The translations under genes and the position numbers were made by a program. 64,000 nucleotides of DNA. Origin: Paguma larvata. Lineage: Eukaryota > Chordata > Mammalia > Carnivora > Viverridae. The number at the start of each line of letters is the position of its first letter. Positions within the stretch are counted from its first letter, which is position 1. The stretch covers positions 6,891,565 through 6,955,564 of the forward strand of contig CM057841.1 of assembly GCA_030068075.1 (NCBI GenBank), written 5' to 3'. Under the pieces are notes generated by a model. That model saw only the letters and a program-made list of their open reading frames with translations, did no database searches and was not told where the DNA came from. Below, piece after piece: positions 60,041 through 64,000 of the stretch.

Positions 60041-60960
60041 CTCAGAAGTAGTTTGCTGCTAATATATACATATATTGTATGAAAGGGTATATTTTGGTTT
60101 TGTTAAAACCCTTGTTGACTTTTCTACAGTGAACATTTTTTAACTCGATTTAATAAAAATGTTAATTTTGGAAGTGGAGATTTGTAAAAACCTTTTTCAG
60201 TCAAACAATGACTGTGGATAGTAATAACAATCACCAGAAAAGCCATACATCTTAATAACATATGCCTTTGTTCTGTCGTTTGAAAGAGTGATGTTTCCTA
60301 TGTGCTTGAACATTTTCTCTGTAGTTACAAGAGTGTAATTGTAAGAATAGCTGTTTAATGAACTCTTTTTAAAAGATTTTTGACCATAGGTTTTTCCAGT
60401 TTAAAGCAATAACTTTAGTATTTTCTTTCAAAGTTAATACTTCCAGTATATCAAGTTAAACCATTCTGAGATTTGAGAACTTCTTTAAAGGAAAATTGTA
60501 GTAGAGATCATCTTGATAAAATTGTGTTTTAAAGTTTGTGGATTAGTTAAAATATCAGTAATAGTCTTGTGTGTCTTTCCTATAAGCATTTTCAGAAGGA
60601 AAATATTGACTGCTATTATCTGGGAACTCCTCAGTATGGAAATGTTTGTTTAAAATCTCACCTTTTGTCAGTGCATTAGAAATAAGGACAAGCGTTACAG
60701 ATTTACAGCTTAAATTCATGAAAAAGTCCTTATTTTTAATATGCTTGTTAGCCGAGTCAAAATAAGGGAGGGAAACTCTATTGATACTCTGATACCTAAA
60801 TTTCACAGTACCACTTTTGGAAAGCTGTTTCCCTCAGCAAATTATAGTTTATGTTGTTAAAACAGAGTCTTATTTGAGATGTATTACTTTATTTTTCAAT
60901 TAAAAGTGGTTTTCTCCTAAAAAAATATAGTCCCACCCTATGTCAAAGTTTGTGGATCAA
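60041..60960. other. AT-rich ERV interior, no frame recognised
   Basis: About 900 bases between RT pieces, without recognisable pol motifs and rich in stops. Resembles 58500-59800 in composition. Confidence 0.45.
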
Positions 60961-60989
60961 GTTTTAAAACCGGTTCGGTTTTGCAGGCT

Positions 60990-61582
60990 TTTAAAGAGGC
61001 TTAACACGAGGCACCTTTAGAATGGTTGCATCTGCCCTCTACGTCCAGAAAAATAGTTATATCCTATCCAGCTCTTACTGGCTACTTTACTAAATAAGGG
61101 GTGCAAACGTAGTAAAGAATTATTTGGATGTGACGTGACAAATGTTAATTATTCTCTATAACAAAAATCAATTGGAATGTCTTTTACAAAATAGTAAGGA
61201 CTGGCAGATAGCCTTAGAGGGTTTTGGTGGTGAGATTCTTTTTCATCTCCCAAACAATCCTCTCTTGCAGTTCCTCAAAAAGCACCCTGTTATTTTTCCT
61301 AAGTTGGCTAAGTCAGATCCCCTTCCTAGTCCAGCTGTACTGGTCTTTAAAGATGGGTCTTCAAATGAAACAGCTGTCATCATTGTAGATGGAAATCCTC
61401 ATGTACAAAATACTTTGGAAACTTCTGCTCAGAAAGCTGAACTTATGGCTGTCATTTATGCATTTGCCCACCTAAATGCTAGACCTTTCAATCTGTATAC
61501 TGATTCTCATTACATTTTTCAATTATTTCCTCATATTGAGACTGCTCCATTACCAGAACATCGCTCCTTTATTTTTTCTTAA
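60990..61582 (+). pseudogene. pol: Class II RT connection and RNase H domain
   Basis: RNase H removes the RNA strand after copying. A broken lead-in reads EWLHLPSTSRKIV near 61020. The open frame 61142-61582 then gives the connection (NQLECLLQNSKDWQIALEGF) and RNase H with VFKDGSSN (first Asp), QKAELMAVIYAF (Glu) and LYTDSHYIF (second Asp). It stops at a taa just before an A23 run (61581-61603). The C-terminal His region of RNase H continues in another frame after the run. Confidence 0.84.
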
Positions 61583-61603
61583 AAAAAAAAAAAAAAAAAA
61601 AAA
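61581..61603. repeat. A23 homopolymer breaking pol
   Basis: Uninterrupted adenines between the RNase H frame and the integrase frame. Probably an expanded A-rich codon stretch. Confidence 0.9.
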
Positions 61604-62150
61604 CCTTCAGTCTCACATTCATGCCAGGACAATGCCCTTTTATATTGGACATATTTGGGCCCACAGTAACTTGCCTGGTCCTCTAACTGAAGGAAATAAC
61701 CAAGCTGATATATTAACTGGAATTGCAATTTTCCCAGCTATAGAGGAAGCCCGGAACTCTCATGATTTGCATCATCAAAGTGCAGCAGCTTTGAGACTTC
61801 AAGTTAAAATTACTCGTGAAGAGGCCCAAAACATCGTCAGAACCTATGGGCAGTGCCCAACTCACGCTCCCATTTTGACTTCAGGAGTTAACCCTAGAAG
61901 CCTGAGGCCTAATGATCTTTGGCAGATGGATGTTACTCATGTTCTATCTTTTGGTAAACTGTCCTATGTGCATGTGTGTGTGGATACCTTTTCTCATGTT
62001 ATTGCCGTGGCACATACAGGAGAGGCCTTTAAGGATGTGATCCAGCACCTTTGTCTATGCTTTTCCTACTTGGGAATTCCCAGGGCAATCAAAACGGACA
62101 ATGCCCCTGCTTATACACCAGCCGCCTTCAAAAGACTTAACAGGATGTAG
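61604..62150 (+). pseudogene. pol: Class II integrase fragment (with RNase H end)
   Basis: Integrase joins viral DNA to the host chromosome. Open frame: [16 protein letters not shown] closes RNase [10 protein letters not shown] leads to integrase. The zinc-binding part has HDLHH and, at the expected Cys pair, CPTH, so the second Cys is His. The catalytic core shows WQMDVTHV (Asp 1) and [10 protein letters not shown] (Asp 2). The frame stops after RLNRM before the third catalytic residue (Glu), so the domain is non-functional. Confidence 0.86.
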
Positions 62151-62285
62151 TGTTAACCTGGAGGCGGGGGTATGCTTGTGTATTTCCACAGGACCTGGAC
62201 TCCCCTCTGTAGATTCCTGATAGACTGGTACAGCCCTATGTCCGGCCTCCCCAAGCTACTGCCATCTCCTCCGGTTCTTCAAAGG

Positions 62286-62633
62286 ATGACCCAAAGGGAG
62301 ATGCAGAGACGCACTTTGAAACATCACCCCAACGCCTCCACTGCCCTCTACCTACCGGAAATGGAGGATAACGCTCTCCAGGACCCTGAGCAAGCTCTCT
62401 TTGCAGAACAATTGGCCTTGTTGTTAAAAGTCAAGGGACCCCCTTGGCCCCTGCAATGTTTTCTCTATGTTGTTTCAGCCTGTGTCCAGGCCTCATATGT
62501 ACTCTTGTACTTTAGTCTTACCTCTGGAAAATTTAGGGTAAAAATTAACGAGGTTATATTTCTTATTCCGATTGTGTTTTATCCAATTGCATTAGTACAA
62601 GTCATCCAGGAGATCAGTGATGCTCCCATGTGA
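62286..62633 (+). pseudogene. env: Possible class II env leader
   Basis: From MTQREMQRRTLKHHPNAS, about 70 polar residues are followed by a hydrophobic stretch (PLQCFLYVVSACVQASYVLL), the shape of the long Env signal peptides in class II retroviruses, and it lies just after integrase. A second hydrophobic run (VIFLIPIVFYPIALV) precedes the stop. No receptor-binding or cleavage motif can be recognised. Tentative, based on position and hydropathy. Confidence 0.4.
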
Positions 62634-63530
62634 CCAAAAAGTGGATTTGTTACTCCTTTGTGTTTTAATAGGACTGAACATTCCTGGGATAAAGTATAGA
62701 AGCACATACTGGGGGTCTGGATAATAATCTTTCTAATTTTGTTCATCACTTTTGTTTCCATGATGATCAATATCGGAGTTTCTGCAGCATAAAATCTATT
62801 TCAACAGAATTTCGTACTTTTGCCCTTAAAGACAAAAAAAGGGAAGATACTGAAGACCAGAAGATACTGGCCCTGGTAATACTACCTAAGGAGAAGACTC
62901 AGGCCCATAAAGCAGTGCCCTAGACCGGGGCCCTCATCGGTGGATGGGGGTGCCTGGAAGCAAATGCCAGGTTGTAATACGACAAGAACATAGTTGCTGA
63001 TCTGACACTGAAGGAGGGCCGGTTAGCCAATGATGGGTAAGACTCCTCATGAGAGGGGCAACCTAAGCCAGGCAATGGTCAGGAAAGAGTCACCACAACA
63101 CCTGGCTATAGGGTCACTGGGCCTCTGTGTTGACTTAAGATTTATCCTAATATCCTCCTGAAGAAAATGGGCCATAGAAAAATAGGAGTGGCTCCAGAGC
63201 TTCTTCCCCTATTAAACCAGCATATGCTGCCATACTTTATTAGTAGTAAAATAATGTTGAAAATCATGGAAATAAAATCTCTAAGAAATTGATAAAGTTT
63301 AAAATGAATTTTGATCTATTTAGACTGATGCCAGACCCTCAGGAATGTGATTACTGCTGTGGATTTCAGGTCAGGACTATGGTAGAAAATAGAGGTTAGA
63401 TAATGTTTTTCATGTGGCCTTTCGACTGTAACCAACAATCTACAGGTAAAATCTCTGTGCTTTGTACTTGCTTCTTCAACCTATACCACTTAAAATGTGC
63501 CCATTACATACTCTGCATTTAAAAAAATAT
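62634..63530. other. ERV interior, no frame recognised
   Basis: Stops in all frames. Presumably decayed class II env. No recognisable surface or transmembrane Env motifs. Confidence 0.45.
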
Positions 63531-63532
63531 AT

Positions 63533-63547
63533 AGAAAGGAAAAAAAA
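63533..63547 (+). other. Polypurine tract
   Basis: agaaaggaaaaaaaa directly precedes the LTR start tgttggg (63549). A purine run abutting the LTR is the plus-strand primer site of retroviruses and marks this as a genuine class II 3' end. Confidence 0.72.
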
Positions 63548-63548
63548 T

Positions 63549-63828
63549 TGTTGGGAGCCGTTTTGGGCTCGCAGGTTGAGACCCCTCTCTGTGTGGAAAA
63601 GGTCAAAGCAAAGCTCCCGCCGGCCAAACTGGCGCCTAATCTCACCTCCTTCTAAATAATCTTTCAGGCCTGGATTTCTTGAGGTGCTTTCGTTGGCCTA
63701 AGGGATATAATGCTCTTTGATTTTATGGCATATGGAAATGGGACCTGGTCTTGATGGATAAAATCTGAATGAGAGTAACCTGGTCAGAACTAACCTCAGG
63801 GTTGTCTCTTGGGGATAGGTTACACAAA
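63549..63828 (+). repeat. Class II LTR, first ~280 bp only
   Basis: tgttgggagccgttttgggc and the sequence after it align with the starts of the LTRs at 7879 and 49172 up to 'tcttggggataggttacaca'. There the other two continue with a 'cagaatagcagtta' segment, while this one passes abruptly into Env coding sequence. No promoter, polyadenylation signal or LTR end remains. Confidence 0.85.
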
Positions 63829-64000
63829 TTGACAAAGATATACAAAGGATAGAAACTGTCATCACCTCGCTTGAAAAATCCCTGACCTCCCTCTCGGAGG
63901 TAGTTTTACAGAAGGAGGCAGGGTGGTTTGAATCCTGGTTCAGTGCGTCCCCCTGGTTAACTACCCTACTCTCCACTTTAATTGGGCCTCTAGTCATCCT
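63829..64000 (+). pseudogene. env: Gammaretroviral Env transmembrane fragment
   Basis: The TM subunit drives membrane fusion. The open frame reads TSLEKSLTSLSEVVLQ, a heptad-repeat region of gammaretroviral type, and passes straight into KEAGWFESWFSASPW and the start of the membrane anchor (LLSTLIGPLVIL). The stretch that normally separates these, with the CX6CC disulphide motif, is deleted in frame. No surface subunit is upstream. The fragment continues beyond the window. Confidence 0.82.

Larger units (their letters stand above)
55586..64000 (+). mobile_element. Mosaic endogenous retrovirus (class I ends, class II core), right end not in window
   Basis: Order seen: gammaretrovirus-like LTR, tRNA-Gln primer site, leader, gammaretroviral capsid fragment, hairpin array, class II matrix ORF, AT-rich stretch, class II RT, RNase H and integrase relics, possible class II env start, polypurine tract, partial class II LTR, then a gammaretroviral transmembrane Env fragment running off the window. 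All genes are fragmentary or interrupted. No second gammaretroviral LTR is visible, so the 3' end and target duplication cannot be checked here. It sits in L1-D, so it is younger than that L1. Confidence 0.8.

Noticed and set aside
55586..64000. A replication-competent provirus
   Set aside because: gag, pol and env are all fragmentary, with stops, frame shifts and missing domains, and the segments come from two retroviral classes.

Overview
This is 64 kb of non-coding mammalian DNA, most likely from a cat-family carnivore. The diagnostic sign is a tRNA-derived SINE of the type seen in felids (5' end reading ggggcgcctgggtggctcag, CT-rich 3' part, A-rich tail), present about 14 times on both strands. 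No intact cellular protein gene was found. Almost every long open frame lies inside a retroelement or is a shadow of one.

Layout. 1-14.4 kb: unique DNA with SINEs, a rearranged L1 piece (1.1-1.6 kb), an old MaLR provirus with both LTRs on the minus strand (2.66-4.97 kb), and a solo class II ERV LTR with a 6-bp target duplication (7.88-9.18 kb). 14.66-20.47 kb: a near full-length L1 (L1-A, plus) with a long GC-rich 5' UTR, set inside an older L1 fragment. 22.2-29.8 kb: a decayed ancient L1 (plus), split by a 5'-truncated young L1 (L1-B) whose 1,028-codon ORF2 remainder is open; a short L1 3' end follows at 29.9-30.8 kb. 33.4-35.4 kb: old L1, two SINEs and a processed BTF3 pseudogene. 40.4-45.6 kb: a second long L1 (L1-C, minus), nearly identical to L1-A and sharing its ORF2 stop codon. 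49.0-50.5 kb: three nested events, a SINE hit by a solo class II LTR, itself hit by a 7SK RNA retrocopy. 50.8-52.3 kb: an inverted (twin-primed) L1 with nested SINEs. 53.0-55.6 kb: L1-D, cut by an ERV.

55.6-64.0 kb (window end): the most unusual object, a mosaic endogenous retrovirus. It opens with a 768-bp gammaretrovirus-like LTR, a tRNA-Gln primer site and a gammaretroviral capsid fragment. It then switches to class II (betaretrovirus-like) sequence: a tandem array of short hairpins that appear to be copies of the gag start, a matrix ORF, broken RT, RNase H and integrase, and a polypurine tract with the first ~280 bp of a class II LTR. That LTR breaks directly into a gammaretroviral transmembrane Env fragment. 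Every reading frame of length is broken, so I see no sign that it could replicate by itself.

Relative ages follow from nesting: old L1 and MaLR first, then SINEs and class II LTRs, then young L1s, with the 7SK copy and the mosaic ERV insertion late. Family names are from recognition of sequence, not database searches; boundaries without target duplications are approximate.
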